Assembly (NCBI GenBank): GCA_026224825.1 | Contig: JAMFRO010000016.1 | Location: 33,391-97,390, forward strand | Length of the DNA: 64,000 nucleotides | Direction: 5' to 3' | DNA from: a bacterium | GTDB lineage: Bacteria; Pseudomonadota; Alphaproteobacteria; Acetobacterales; Acetobacteraceae | In this document: piece after piece, positions 24,617 to 34,123 of the stretch | Layout: each line of letters opens with the position of its first letter | Numbering within the stretch: position 1 is the first letter of the stretch | The notes under the pieces: model-generated | Told to the model about the DNA's origin: nothing | Database searches by the model: none | The model's input: the letters and a program-made list of their open reading frames with translations, nothing else | Made by a program: the position numbers and the translations under genes

Positions 24617-25843
24617 TCAAGCAATTGCGCCCGACGCCTTAAGCGCTTCAATCTTATCCCATTCCAGCCCAAGTTCCAGCAGGAAAGTCTCGGTATGCTC
24701 GGAAGCCTGCGGGGCGCGGGTTGTCACCACCGCCTCGTGGTTGAACTGGATCGGGTTGCGCACGATCTTCATCGGCGGGCCGCCGTCCACAACCTCAACC
24801 TCGACGATCATGTCATTGGCCAGCGCCTGCGGGTCGTTGGCGAGATCGAGTATGCTCTGCGCCGGTGCCCATTGGCCCTTGTACGTGCGCAGATGCTCGC
24901 GCCAGTAGGCGAACGGCTTGGAGCCGAATTCCTCGACGAGGATCCCGGCGGCCGCCGGCCAATTGGCCATAAGCTGGCGCGCATCTGAAAAGCGCGGGTC
25001 GTCGGCCAGCTCGGGCCGGCCGAGATGGTTGAAGAAGTCGCGGATATAAGGGCCTGGGGTGAGCGTACACATGTTGATCACGCCGCCATCGGCACAGGTG
25101 TAATTGCCCATGAACGGGTTGCCCGGCGAGGCGCCGGACTTGGGCATGCGCGCGCGCGGCGTCTCGCCGGATTCAATCGCCTGGATAATGCTCATGCCGC
25201 AGGCCCACCAGGCCGTGCTCATCAGTGAATTATCGAGCTCAACCGCTTCGCCGGTGCGCTCGCGGTGGAAAAGGGCGGCCGAGATGGCGCCGGCGGTGAA
25301 CATCGCGCCAATGGAATCGCCGAAGGCCGGCCCGACCTGGCCGAGTATGCCCGGAATTTCCGGCGGGGTCAGCGCATGGGCAATGCCGCTGCGGGTCCAG
25401 AACGCGGTGCCGTCAAAACCGCCGACTTCGCGTTCGTCGCCCTTGTCGCCATAGGCCGAGCCACGGGCGTAGATGATGTTCGGGTTGGCGGCACGGATAT
25501 GCTCGATGTCGATCTTCAGTTTCTGGCGCGCGGCCGGCAGATAGTTGGTGAGGAACACATCCGCCGTCTTGGCGATCTCATAGATCACCTCCTGGCCTTC
25601 CTTGGTGGAAACATCCACGCCGACCGAGCGCTTGCCGCGGTTGGGGTGTTCCATCATGCCGTTGCGCAAGGGGTTGATCTGCTGGCCGCCCAGGTTGATG
25701 AAGCCGCGCTGCGTATCGCCGCGCACCGGATGTTCGATCTTGATGACATCGGCGCCCCAATCGGCCAGGATCCCGCCCGCCGCCGGCACAAAGGTGAACT
25801 GTGCCACCTCAAGTACCCGAATACCCTTCATAACCTGTGTCAT
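24617..25843 (-). CDS. Class III CoA-transferase (CaiB/BaiF family)
   Basis: A full-length 408-residue CaiB/BaiF enzyme. The nucleotide-binding N-terminus reads [33 protein letters not shown]. The catalytic Asp is in [12 protein letters not shown] near 190, the position where formyl-CoA transferase carries its Asp. It transfers CoA between acids, here probably onto a pathway substrate such as a bile-acid-like or branched acid. It opens the operon running to the amidohydrolase at 21436. Unlike the relative at 17984, it has no divergent N-terminal half. Confidence 0.9.
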   Translation of the reverse strand: MTQVMKGIRVLEVAQFTFVPAAGGILADWGADVIKIEHPVRGDTQRGFINLGGQQINPLRNGMMEHPNRGKRSVGVDVSTKEGQEVIYEIAKTADVFLTNYLPAARQKLKIDIEHIRAANPNIIYARGSAYGDKGDEREVGGFDGTAFWTRSGIAHALTPPEIPGILGQVGPAFGDSIGAMFTAGAISAALFHRERTGEAVELDNSLMSTAWWACGMSIIQAIESGETPRARMPKSGASPGNPFMGNYTCADGGVINMCTLTPGPYIRDFFNHLGRPELADDPRFSDARQLMANWPAAAGILVEEFGSKPFAYWREHLRTYKGQWAPAQSILDLANDPQALANDMIVEVEVVDGGPPMKIVRNPIQFNHEAVVTTRAPQASEHTETFLLELGLEWDKIEALKASGAIA

Positions 25844-26035
25844 CGCAAACCCGCCCCTACCTGAACCTTGAACAATTTTCCGCCGTTGCAGCGGTTAGCA
25901 CCACCAAAATATAAGGCAAGCCCAAAACCGGTATAGCGTCGTTTCCGTCCGGCGGGGTAGTCATCGCGGCCGCGATAAACCTTAACCCGCCAGCCGCCCG
26001 GCCTGCCCCAAAACGCTCGGTCTGCCCCAAAAAGC

Positions 26036-26059
26036 AAAGGGGGGCCGGAGCCCCCCTTT
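26036..26059. terminator. Bidirectional intrinsic terminator
   Basis: AAAGGGGGGC (26036-26045) pairs perfectly with GCCCCCCTTT (26050-26059) around CGGA. On the minus strand it is followed by a T-rich run, so it ends the RND transporter gene whose stop is at 26073. Confidence 0.88.
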
Positions 26060-26072
26060 CTTCACTCCAATC

Positions 26073-28475
26073 TCACTCCGCCGCTTCCGGCGGCTTCACG
26101 AATAATCTGGCCGGCAGCAGGAAGCAGGCCAGTGCGGGCAGCAGGATCATCGCCCCCAGCATGTTCCACAGGAACATGAAGGTGAGCAGCAGCCCCATAT
26201 CCGCCTGGAATTTGATCGGCGCGAAAATCCAGGTGCTGACACCCAGCGCCAGCGTAAAGCCGGTGAGCAGCACCACCTTGCCGGTGGACATCAGCGTCTC
26301 ATAATACGCCTGCGACAGCGGCAGCCCGGCGCGCAGGAAGCGCAGCAGAATGCTCAGCACATAGAGCGCATAATCCACGCCGATACCGACACCAAGCGCC
26401 GAGACCGGCAAGGTCGCGACCTTGATGCCGATATGCAGCCACACCATCAGCGCCTGCGCCAAAATCGAGGTGATGATGAGCGGGATGACGGCACAGAACA
26501 CGGCGCGCCAGGAGCGGAAGGCGATGAAGCAGAAGATGATGACCACCACATAGATCAGCAGCAACATGATGATATTGGCCTGCGCCACCACGATATTGGT
26601 CGCGGCCTCGATACCGGCCGAGCCGCCCAGCAGCGACATCTTGAAGCCGGGCCCCTGATTGAGCGGGTCATTGATGAATTTCTGCGCGACATCCACCACG
26701 GCGGTCAGCGTTGCCGCCTTATGGTCGACCAGCGAGACGGTGATCGGGTCGAACGAGCAGTCGAAATTCATCACCGTTTGCGGCATGGCCAACTGGGCCT
26801 GATAGATCAGATCCGGATCCGGTTCGAGGCCGAACCATTTCGGCGAGCCTTCCGTCAGCCCGGACATTGTGTAGTTCTCAAGCGTCGCCACAGACAAAGC
26901 CGATTTCACCTCGGGCATCTGCCGCAGCTTCCACGTCAGCCGCTCCATGGTGGACAAAGTGGGATAGTCCAGACAGCTACCCTGCGGCGTATCCACCATC
27001 ACCACCAGCGTATCGCTGCCGACGGCGAAATGCTGGATGACGAAGGCATTATCCTTGTTATACTGCGAGGTCTGGCGCAATTCCGGCGCACCGGGATCGA
27101 GATCGCCGATCTGCACATTGCGCCCGACATAATAGCCCACACCGGCAAAGATCAGGCTGCCGACAATGGCCGAAGCCGCCCAGCCGCGATGCGTGAACAG
27201 GTCGAGAAACGCCCAGACCGCATTGCGCTTGCTGGTATAGTTCACGCCCGTGCGCTGGCTGCGCTCAGCCGCTTTCGGGTTCACGCCGATGTAGCTCAGC
27301 GTGATCGGGATGAGGATGAGGTTGGTGATGACGAGAAGGGCGACACCGATGGTGGCCACCGTCGCCAGTTGCTGGATCGCGCCGATGCGGATGACCATCA
27401 ACACCGCGAAGCTGGTCGCATCGCACACCAGGGCCACAAACCCGGCCAGGAACAGGCGGCGGAAGGTGTAGCGCGCGGCGACAAGCCGATGCGTGCCACG
27501 GCCGATATCCTGCATCACGCCGTTCATCTTCTGCGCGCCATGGCTCATGCCGATGGCGAACACCAGGAACGGCACCAGCACGGAGTAGGGCGTGAGGTCG
27601 AGATGCAGCAGTGCCAGAATGCCCATCTGCCACACCACGGCGGTGAGCGAGGCCGTCACCACCAGTGCGGTGGAGCGGATACAGCGCGTGTACCAGAACA
27701 GCATGAGGGTGGTGATGATGATCGAGACCAGGAAGAAGCCCAGCACCTTGTCGATGCCGTTGATCATATCGCCCACGACCATGGCGAAGCCGATCATGTG
27801 CAGCGTCACGCCCTGGCTGTTGTATTTTACGCGCAGCGCGTTGAGTTGCCCGGCGAGCTGGCCGTAATCGAGCGGCTTGCCCTCCACATCCAGCAGCAGC
27901 GGCACGTAGATCATGGTGGATTTATAATCGAGCCCGACCAGCGTGCCGAGGATGGAAGCATTCTGGATATGCGTGGCAACCGCCTGAAGGGCTGCCGGCG
28001 AACCATCATAAGTCTGGTCCATCACGCGGTTGCCGGTGATGCCATCGGGCGTCACCAACTGCCAGGTGGTCTGCGGGCTCCACAGCGACTGCTCGAAGGG
28101 GCGGTTGACGCCCGGCAGCAGTTGGACTTCGTTTTGTAGATTCTGCAGCACCTGCAGATAATGCGCATCGAGGATGGTGCCGTTATTGGCCACCACCGCG
28201 ATCTGCACCGCATTCGACGAGGTCGAGAGATCGTCATAATGGTCCAGATAATTGACGATATACGGCTGATGCACCGGGATCATCTGCGAAAAATCGGCTG
28301 AGAGCCGCACCTTGGTCGCCTCAAACCCCAGAAAGAGCGTGGCGATCGCACAGACGATCATGATGATCGGACGATTATTGAACAGGATGCGCTCGACGAG
28401 GGAACCAGACCCCTTATCGAAATCATTCAGGTCAGCGATGACAGGAGCGGTACTCGGCTTATCCAACTTAACCAA
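26073..28475 (-). CDS. RND/MMPL-family transporter
   Basis: A roughly 800-residue RND-type permease with about 12 membrane helices in two similar halves. A first helix near residue 35 precedes a large periplasmic loop, then a cluster of five helices, then the same pattern repeated. Paired motifs VFAIGMSHGAQK and GVGIGVDYALYVLS carry the functional charged helix-4 residues of each half. The start is uncertain: a TTG at 28475 (AGAGGA just upstream) or 28466 fits better than an ATG at 28571. It follows a YCF48-like gene. RND proteins of this type occur with DUF1302/DUF1329, suggesting movement of a hydrophobic solute. Confidence 0.85.
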   Translation of the reverse strand: MVKLDKPSTAPVIADLNDFDKGSGSLVERILFNNRPIIMIVCAIATLFLGFEATKVRLSADFSQMIPVHQPYIVNYLDHYDDLSTSSNAVQIAVVANNGTILDAHYLQVLQNLQNEVQLLPGVNRPFEQSLWSPQTTWQLVTPDGITGNRVMDQTYDGSPAALQAVATHIQNASILGTLVGLDYKSTMIYVPLLLDVEGKPLDYGQLAGQLNALRVKYNSQGVTLHMIGFAMVVGDMINGIDKVLGFFLVSIIITTLMLFWYTRCIRSTALVVTASLTAVVWQMGILALLHLDLTPYSVLVPFLVFAIGMSHGAQKMNGVMQDIGRGTHRLVAARYTFRRLFLAGFVALVCDATSFAVLMVIRIGAIQQLATVATIGVALLVITNLILIPITLSYIGVNPKAAERSQRTGVNYTSKRNAVWAFLDLFTHRGWAASAIVGSLIFAGVGYYVGRNVQIGDLDPGAPELRQTSQYNKDNAFVIQHFAVGSDTLVVMVDTPQGSCLDYPTLSTMERLTWKLRQMPEVKSALSVATLENYTMSGLTEGSPKWFGLEPDPDLIYQAQLAMPQTVMNFDCSFDPITVSLVDHKAATLTAVVDVAQKFINDPLNQGPGFKMSLLGGSAGIEAATNIVVAQANIIMLLLIYVVVIIFCFIAFRSWRAVFCAVIPLIITSILAQALMVWLHIGIKVATLPVSALGVGIGVDYALYVLSILLRFLRAGLPLSQAYYETLMSTGKVVLLTGFTLALGVSTWIFAPIKFQADMGLLLTFMFLWNMLGAMILLPALACFLLPARLFVKPPEAAE

Positions 28476-28513
28476 TTTCCTCTGCTTGAACGGACCTCCT
28501 GGGCCCGGCCTTA

Positions 28514-28543
28514 TTAACCTATGCGGCGTTAACCTATGCGGCG
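28514..28543. repeat. Exact 15-bp tandem duplication upstream of the RND gene
   Basis: TTAACCTATGCGGCG is present twice head to tail (28514-28528, 28529-28543) in the gap between the YCF48-like gene and the RND transporter gene. It looks like a recent slippage event and no function is evident. Confidence 0.85.
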
Positions 28544-28600
28544 GCCGGCGCCATAACGGCGCCGCCCCCACAAAAATCCTCGAAATTAAGCATGCCCAAC

Positions 28601-29755
28601 TTAAGCATGCATCGTCGCCAGATCGACCGGGAAGGCGCCGACACTGGACAGGATCAGGAATTTCAAGCCGCCGAGCGGCACCAGCGCATTAATCCCCATA
28701 ACAGGGTTGCGCGTCATCAGCGTGAAGCTGTTGCCCTTGTCCCGGCTCATCCACAACCCGCCGCCGGAATCGCCCGCGATCAGCAGATTGCCGTTGACCA
28801 GGCTGATCACCGCATTGACATTCGACGTGCCGGAGAATTGCGGCGCGTTCCAGGTTTTACCCTGGTCGGTGCTGAGATACATCGAGCCCGCCACGCCAAA
28901 GGCGAGAATGCCGCCGGTGCCTGTGTCCATAATGCCGAACAATGTGGCGGCACCGGTGCCGCCCGGCTGGGCCAGTTGCTGAAAGGTCTGGCCGGCATCG
29001 GTCGAGCGGAAGATCAGGCCGGTCTCGGAGGTCAGATAATAGGCCCCGCCGATCGCCGCCGCGCCATAGATGTTCTGCGCGACCCGGTCATCGATATTCA
29101 TGCTCCAATCGGCCCATGTCGCGCCGCCATCGGTGCTGTGCTCGGCAAAGCGGTAGGCGCCGAAGGCGAACACCTCGGTCTCGGACACCGGCAGCAGCGA
29201 GAGCAGCGGCTTGTCCGGACCCTGGCCCGACAGAACCTCGGCGCGATGCGCGGCATGGTCGGCGGCGCTGGGCGTGCCGGACGCCTGCTGGGCTGCCGTC
29301 GGCGCCGGCTGGCTGGCGACAAACGCCTGCGTCGCCGTGTTCATCAGCGCGATTTCCGCAATCCCGTCCAACTGCTTGGCCCAGGTCTTGCCGCCATCCA
29401 CGGTCTTTAAAATCACACCGAACGCGCCCGTGGCCCAGCCGACCAGCGGCGAGGCAAAGCCGATCGCGGTGATGGCGGCACTTACCGGCACCTGCGCCTG
29501 GGTCCAGCTCTGCCCGGCATCGTCGGAATAGATGATGACGCCTTGCTCACCGCCCGCCAGCACACGCGGCCCGGCAACGGCACCGGCGATGAAATACACG
29601 CCCGTGAAGCTGCGCACCTTGATGGCGGCATCCACCAGTTGCGGGTATTGCGGAACATCGGCCCAGGCCGGAACAGCCAGTGCGGCGCCAAAACCGGCAC
29701 CCAGAATCGACGAAAGCACAGTACGGCGATGCAGCATTATCTTGTCGGTTCCCAT
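28601..29755 (-). CDS. YCF48-like (BNR/sialidase-fold) exported protein
   Basis: The 384-residue protein carries a Tat- or Sec-like signal (LHRRTVLSSILGAGFGAALAVPAWA, about residues 8-32). It is then built from repeats with the BNR/Ycf48 signature SxDxGxxW: YSDDAGQSW, TVDGGKTW, STDGGATW, RSTDAGQTF, STDQGKTW, SRDKGNSF. That gives a beta-propeller of six or seven blades, likely periplasmic. Homologues recur beside RND transporters and DUF1302/DUF1329 in steroid and hydrocarbon clusters, where they are presumed assembly or accessory factors. It is the first gene of the operon with the RND transporter. Confidence 0.85.
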   Translation of the reverse strand: MGTDKIMLHRRTVLSSILGAGFGAALAVPAWADVPQYPQLVDAAIKVRSFTGVYFIAGAVAGPRVLAGGEQGVIIYSDDAGQSWTQAQVPVSAAITAIGFASPLVGWATGAFGVILKTVDGGKTWAKQLDGIAEIALMNTATQAFVASQPAPTAAQQASGTPSAADHAAHRAEVLSGQGPDKPLLSLLPVSETEVFAFGAYRFAEHSTDGGATWADWSMNIDDRVAQNIYGAAAIGGAYYLTSETGLIFRSTDAGQTFQQLAQPGGTGAATLFGIMDTGTGGILAFGVAGSMYLSTDQGKTWNAPQFSGTSNVNAVISLVNGNLLIAGDSGGGLWMSRDKGNSFTLMTRNPVMGINALVPLGGLKFLILSSVGAFPVDLATMHA

Positions 29756-30293
29756 TTAGGCTCTTCTTAAATAATTGTCCGGCCTCACAGTTTACGGGTC
29801 TGCTTACAGTCCGGACGTAGCGTTGCGCCCTTACATGCCCCAGGTCCGCGCTATTGACAACATGGCCCGCGCCGTATTCTCGCGTCATAATTCCTAACGG
29901 TTTCGGCAGCCCGCCTGGGTTCCCGGCCACGCGGCGCGGCTGTTAGCCCCACTAAGTCCCCGCTAAGGCAGGGTACCCCTGCTGTCCTAACCACCTGGGC
30001 GCGTTGCTGCGCGGCAACATCCTCACCTGCGGTTGAGTGCCACGCTGGGCACTGACGTTGCAGTATATGCTGCACCGCTCAGGCGCCGGCGCGGGCGCAC
30101 GCTATCCCTGGCCCACACCGCTCGTTTCGCCTCAATTGATTGAAAAACAACCATAATGCCGCCACCCTTCCGGCGTGAACCCTCCCCCTGTGATCGCCCC
30201 CGTGATCGCCAGCACGATTTCCGCTATGCTGGATTGATCGCTCACCCCGCTTGCGTCTCTAGTCACGCTGGAACACGTCAGAAAGATGCAGCC
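29756..30293. other. Intergenic region between divergent operons
   Basis: This 538-bp stretch separates the YCF48/RND operon (minus) from the ferredoxin operon (plus). A TTGACA/TATTCT pair with 15-bp spacing lies at 29854-29880, but it is about 400 bp from the ferredoxin start. GTGATCGCC occurs twice at 30190-30210, separated by CCC, and may mark a regulator site. I see no convincing gene; open frames here have no ribosome-binding site or protein-like sequence. Confidence 0.4.
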
Positions 30294-30494
30294 ATGAAAA
30301 TACGTATCGAGAAGGCCCAGTGTACCGGCAATGCGCGCTGCCATGCCGTGGCCGAACATCTGTATCCCCTCGATGATGAAGGCTATATCGCGATCACCGG
30401 GTTCGACGTGCCGCCCGGCCAAGAGAGCCTTGCCCGCCGCGGCGCCCGCGCCTGCCCCGAGCGCATCATTTTCGTCGAGGACGATAAAGCCTGA
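30294..30494 (+). CDS. 3Fe-4S ferredoxin (P450-partner type)
   Basis: The 66-residue protein starts at ATG 30294; upstream in-frame sequence is not ferredoxin-like. Cysteines at about 10, 16 and 54 are arranged C-x5-C...CP (QCTGNARC, RACPERI), the pattern of small [3Fe-4S] ferredoxins that pass electrons to cytochrome P450s or related oxygenases. No P450 gene is visible in this window, so the partner lies elsewhere or is another oxygenase. It is the first gene of an operon with a crotonase (41 bp downstream) and a carboxymuconolactone-decarboxylase-like protein. Confidence 0.88.
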   Translation: MKIRIEKAQCTGNARCHAVAEHLYPLDDEGYIAITGFDVPPGQESLARRGARACPERIIFVEDDKA

Positions 30495-30535
30495 CCAGCC
30501 CGGCCCGGCCAATGATCATGATTTAAGGAATAAAA

Positions 30536-31336
30536 ATGACCGAAGACGCCCCGCATATGCTGGTTGAAGAGGATGGCGCCATCCTCATCTGCACGCTCAA
30601 CCGCCCCGAAAAACTGAACGCGCTGAGCCGCGAGACCATGGAGATTTTCGAAGCCGCGGTGCACCGCTTCCGCGACACACCCGCGCTGATGGTGATGCTG
30701 ATCCGCGCCACCGGCCGCTATTTCTCCGCCGGTGCCGACCTGCGCCAGGGCAGCGCCCCGCCCGATTACACCAAGGGCTCCGCCATCCGCGAGTCACACC
30801 GCCTCAAACTCAACGGCATGCAGCGCATCTATGACGAGATGGAGCATATCGAAAAACCCTTCGTCGTCGCCCACCAGGGCACCTGCGTCGGCGGCGGGCT
30901 GGAGATGTCGCTCTCCTGCGACTTCCGCATCGCCGCTGAAAGTGCGAAATACAGCTTCCCCGAAAGCAAATTCGGCTCCCTGCCCGCCTCCAACGGCGTC
31001 TCGCGCCTCACCCGCATCGTCGGCACGCATTGGACGCGCTATCTGGTGATGGGCAATTTCGTCGCCGATGCCCGCAAGGCCGAGATCATGGGCCTCGTCC
31101 ACGAGGTCTTCCCCGATGAAGGCTTTCAGGAACGCGCCCTGGAATTCTGCCGCCACCTCACCAAAAACGACGGCGAACAAATGGGCACCGCCAAACTCGC
31201 CATCGAACTCTGTAACGATGTCAGCCGCGACCAGGCCCGCCATGTCGAACGCATGGCCAACTCCACGCTAATGATGTCCCCGCATTTCATGGAAAACATG
31301 CGCAAACATCTCACCAATGTCGGCGGCAAAAAATAA
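30536..31336 (+). CDS. Enoyl-CoA hydratase/isomerase family protein
   Basis: A complete 266-residue crotonase. The N-terminal CTLNRPEKLNALS segment, the oxyanion-hole motifs FSAGADLRQG and GTCVGGGLEMSLSCDFRIAA, and a C-terminal helical part are all present. The FPESKFGSLPASNG region, where hydratases place catalytic Glu residues, has a Ser-Asn variant instead of PGxGG, so the reaction may differ from plain hydration. Its stop overlaps the next start (TAATG), coupling it to the carboxymuconolactone-decarboxylase-like gene. It belongs to the CoA-dependent catabolism theme of the region. Confidence 0.88.
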   Translation: MTEDAPHMLVEEDGAILICTLNRPEKLNALSRETMEIFEAAVHRFRDTPALMVMLIRATGRYFSAGADLRQGSAPPDYTKGSAIRESHRLKLNGMQRIYDEMEHIEKPFVVAHQGTCVGGGLEMSLSCDFRIAAESAKYSFPESKFGSLPASNGVSRLTRIVGTHWTRYLVMGNFVADARKAEIMGLVHEVFPDEGFQERALEFCRHLTKNDGEQMGTAKLAIELCNDVSRDQARHVERMANSTLMMSPHFMENMRKHLTNVGGKK

Positions 31337-31704
31337 TGGCGGACACAGAGCGCGGCCAGCGCGGCCGCGACACCTTTAAGCAGGTCCTGGGCTTCGACGC
31401 CCAACCAGACCCCACCACCCCCCTCACCCAGGCCGCCCAGAACTTCATCTTCGCCGAAGTCTGGAACCGCCCCGGCCTGGACCGCCGCTCCCGCCGCTGG
31501 ATCACCCTCTCAGCCGTAACCGCCGCCGGCGCCACCACCGCCATGCGCACCTACGCCAAAGCAGCCCTGGACAGCGGCGACATCACCCTGCCCGAACTCC
31601 GCGAATTCATCCTCCAATTCGCCGTCTTCCAGGGCTTCCCCAAAGCCGTTGAATTCGAACTCATGCTCAACAAGCTCGAGGCCGAACGCAGTTCGGGGAG
31701 CTAG
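31336..31704 (+). CDS. Carboxymuconolactone decarboxylase family protein
   Basis: The 122-residue all-helical protein matches the CMD family: RRSRRWITLSAVTAAG near residues 50-65 and a C-terminal ILQFAVFQGFPKAVEF motif. The AhpD-type redox CxxC pair is absent, so it groups with lactone decarboxylase-like rather than alkylhydroperoxidase-like members. It is translationally coupled to the crotonase upstream. The last codons run into palindromic element D. The exact reaction is unknown. Confidence 0.85.
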   Translation: MADTERGQRGRDTFKQVLGFDAQPDPTTPLTQAAQNFIFAEVWNRPGLDRRSRRWITLSAVTAAGATTAMRTYAKAALDSGDITLPELREFILQFAVFQGFPKAVEFELMLNKLEAERSSGS

Positions 31705-31886
31705 AAAAAGGCTGGGGCTCCGCCCCAGACCCCACTACCTTCGGGTTATAAAAAGAGGGCCGCCCCATGCACGTGAAACACACGTGCTCTGGACGGCCCT
31801 CTTTTTATAACCCGGGTGGGATCCAAGGGCCCTTCGGCCCTTGGCGGGTCCAGGGCAGAGCCCTGGCCTTTTTAACTCGCCGAAAC
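31691..31886. repeat. Palindromic interspersed element, copy D
   Basis: It lies between convergent genes. The core stem pairs 31743-31762 with 31794-31813 perfectly over 20 bp, with A5/T5 runs. The loop contains CACGTG twice. Arms carry GGCTGGGGCTCCGCCCC on the left and the inverse of GGCCAGGGCTCTGCCCTGG on the right. The flanks are inverted near-copies of each other: the left flank includes the stop of the gene ending at 31704 and the right flank the stop of ssuD (31872). Confidence 0.85.
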
Positions 31887-33044
31887 CTGCGATCCGGGCC
31901 TGAACAGGTTGGCCACGGTTTCGCCGAAGGGGCCGCTGTTGCGGCCGCTGCCGAATGCGGTGGTTTTGTGTTTCAGGGGCAGGCGGGGGAACACCAGCTC
32001 GGCGAAGCGGTAGGCTTCTTCGAGATGGGGGTAGCCGGAGAGGATGAAGTTTTCCACGCCTACGGCCATGTATTCCTTCATGAGGTTGGCGACCTGCTCG
32101 CCGTCGCCCACCAGTGCCGTACCGGCGCCGCCGCGCACCAGGCCGACGCCGGCCCAGAGGTTGGGGTAGATTTCCAGTTTTTCCTTGGAGCCGCCGTGCA
32201 GTGCGGCCATGCGCTGCTGGCCCACGGAATCCATGGAGTTGAACTTGGCCTGGGCCTTGGCGATGGTGTCTTCGTCCACGTAGCGGATCAGCTCATCGGC
32301 GGCGCGCCAGGCTTCATCGGCGGTATCGCGCACGATAACATGCAGCCGCACGCCGAAGTTCAGCGTCCGCCCGTGCCTGGCTGCCGCCGCGCGGGCGGCT
32401 GCCAGTTTTTCACCCACCGCCGCCGGGGGTTCACCCCAGGAGAGGTAGGTATCCACTTCCGCGCCGGCAACATCGATACCGGCTTCGGACGAGCCGCCGA
32501 AATACAGCGGCGGGTGGGGCTTCTGCAAAGGCGGGAACAGCAACTGCCCATCCTCGATGCGCAGATGTTTTCCGTCGTAATTCACCGCCTCACCGCTCAG
32601 CAGCTTCTTCCAAATCTGCAGGAATTCCCGCGTCACTTCATAGCGGTCGCCATGGTCGAAGAAGAGCCCGTCGCCGCTGTTCTCGGAGAGATCGCCGCCG
32701 GTGACGATATTGATGAGCAGCCGCCCGCCTGAGATACGGTCGAAGGTGGAGGCCATGCGCGCCGCCAGGCTGGGGTTGAGCAGCCCGGGGCGGAAGGCGA
32801 TGAGGAAGCGCAACTGCTTGGTCAGCGGTGCCAGGGATGAGGCCACCACCCAGCTATCCTCGCAGGAGCGCCCGGTGGGGATGAGCACGCCGTAATAGCC
32901 CAGCCGGTCGGCCGCCTGGGCTATCTCGGTCAGATACGCATGGTCCACCTCGCGCGCGCCGATGCTGGTGCCCAGGTACCGCCCATCGCCATGGGTCGGC
33001 AGGAACCAGAAAACATTTGCGTCCTTCGCAGCGATATCAGTCAT
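31872..33044 (-). CDS. ssuD: FMNH2-dependent alkanesulfonate monooxygenase
   Basis: The 390-residue luciferase-like monooxygenase desulfonates alkanesulfonates to aldehyde and sulfite. Diagnostic SsuD features are [17 protein letters not shown] near the N-terminus, the [18 protein letters not shown] core near 104-121, [13 protein letters not shown] and [13 protein letters not shown] near 197-209. Length matches E. coli SsuD (381). It is encoded just downstream of the ssuA binding protein (11 bp). No ssuE FMN reductase is present, so reduced flavin comes from elsewhere. Confidence 0.93.
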   Translation of the reverse strand: MTDIAAKDANVFWFLPTHGDGRYLGTSIGAREVDHAYLTEIAQAADRLGYYGVLIPTGRSCEDSWVVASSLAPLTKQLRFLIAFRPGLLNPSLAARMASTFDRISGGRLLINIVTGGDLSENSGDGLFFDHGDRYEVTREFLQIWKKLLSGEAVNYDGKHLRIEDGQLLFPPLQKPHPPLYFGGSSEAGIDVAGAEVDTYLSWGEPPAAVGEKLAAARAAAARHGRTLNFGVRLHVIVRDTADEAWRAADELIRYVDEDTIAKAQAKFNSMDSVGQQRMAALHGGSKEKLEIYPNLWAGVGLVRGGAGTALVGDGEQVANLMKEYMAVGVENFILSGYPHLEEAYRFAELVFPRLPLKHKTTAFGSGRNSGPFGETVANLFRPGSQVSAS

Positions 33045-33055
33045 TTTTTATTCCC

Positions 33056-34000
33056 TCAGCCATTCCAGGCATCGGCGGATACGTTGATTTGGCTCGGGAT
33101 GAGCCCTAGCTTGAAGAATGTGTCGGCGATCTGCTGCTGGCCGGCGAAGATTTCCGGGGTCAGCTTGTTCACCCCATATTTGGAGCGCTTGAGCCAGACT
33201 TCCACGACCGCCGGCGGCAGGCCGATGGCGGGCGAGATCGCCGCGGCAGTGGCGGCCGGGTTGGTCAGCTCCCAGTGTTCCAGATCGTTGATCACCGCGA
33301 TGGCGGCATTCAGCGCATCCGGGCTGGATGCGGCGAAAACCTTGCCCGCGGTATAGTAGGAGCGGTTGGGCAGCAGGCCGGTGCCGTCGGTGAGCAACTG
33401 CCCGCCGGCTGCCTGGCCACCGGCGAAGAACGGATCCCAGATCGACCAGGCATCCACCGCACCTTTGGCGAAGGCGGCTCTGGCATCGGCAGGCTGCAGA
33501 AACACCTTGGTCACGGAAGCATAAGGTACGCCGGCATGCTGCAAGGCCGAGACCAGCAGATAATGCGCGGAAGAGCCCTTCGCCACGGCCACGCTCTTGC
33601 CGGCCAGGTCCTTGGCGGTTTCCAGTCTGCTGCCGGCGGGCTTGAGGATACCCACGGCCTTCGGGCTCGGGCTGGTTGCCGCCACATACACCAGCGGCGC
33701 GCCGGCGGCCTGGGCGAAAATCACCGGCGGCTCGCCGGTATAGCCGAAATTCACGGCCCCCGCGGCCAGCGCCTGCAGCAGCGGCGGGCCGGAGGTGAAC
33801 TCGGCCCATTCCACATCATAGCCCAGCGGGTTCAACTTGGCCTCGAACGCGCCCTTGGCCTTGCCGAGAAACAGCGTGACGGAGGCTTTCTGATAGCCGA
33901 TTTTCAAAATGCCTTTGGAGCCTGCGCGGGCTTTGCCGCCCAGCAGCAAGGCGGGGGCGGCCAGAACAGCGGTGCCAAGAATTTTGCGGCGGGTCTGCAT
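33056..34000 (-). CDS. ssuA: Aliphatic sulfonate ABC transporter, substrate-binding protein
   Basis: Start at ATG 34000 with AGGAACC upstream; a longer frame exists without a site. The 314-residue protein opens with a Tat-like signal (MQTRRKILGTAVLAAPALLL). It then shows the ssuA/tauA-type fold, with KIGYQKASVTLFLGKAKG near 40-57 and VEWAEFTSGPPLLQALAAGAVNFGYTGEPP near 75-104. It would bind sulfonates in the periplasm and deliver them to SsuC/SsuB. It is divergent from ssuC across an inverted-repeat operator candidate. Confidence 0.92.
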   Translation of the reverse strand: MQTRRKILGTAVLAAPALLLGGKARAGSKGILKIGYQKASVTLFLGKAKGAFEAKLNPLGYDVEWAEFTSGPPLLQALAAGAVNFGYTGEPPVIFAQAAGAPLVYVAATSPSPKAVGILKPAGSRLETAKDLAGKSVAVAKGSSAHYLLVSALQHAGVPYASVTKVFLQPADARAAFAKGAVDAWSIWDPFFAGGQAAGGQLLTDGTGLLPNRSYYTAGKVFAASSPDALNAAIAVINDLEHWELTNPAATAAAISPAIGLPPAVVEVWLKRSKYGVNKLTPEIFAGQQQIADTFFKLGLIPSQINVSADAWNG

Positions 34001-34060
34001 GGTTTGGTTCCTGTTGTATGACGTGGCTTTGAAGTGGGGGGCGTTCTTATAAAAACAGAC

Positions 34061-34087
34061 ATTGCACAGTAAATCTACTTGTGCAAT
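34061..34087. promoter_or_regulatory. Inverted-repeat operator candidate between divergent ssu operons
   Basis: ATTGCACA (34061-34068) and TGTGCAAT (34080-34087) form a perfect 8-bp inverted repeat with an 11-bp spacer, 61 bp from the ssuA start and 37 bp from the ssuC start. A symmetric site shared by the two operons is expected for a sulfur-limitation regulator, for example a LysR-type protein. The regulator is not encoded nearby. Confidence 0.6.
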
Positions 34088-34123
34088 AGGCATAGTCTCT
34101 ACCGTTTACTTACAAGAGGCAAG

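Noticed and set aside
28476..28571. ATG start for the RND transporter at 28571
   Set aside because: The extra 32 residues are Pro/Arg-rich and overlap a tandem duplication; nearer TTG codons with AGAGGA upstream fit better.
29854..29880. TTGACA/TATTCT promoter in the gap before the ferredoxin gene
   Set aside because: It is about 400 bp from the nearest plus-strand start with no visible gene or structured RNA in between, so it is noted only as a possibility.
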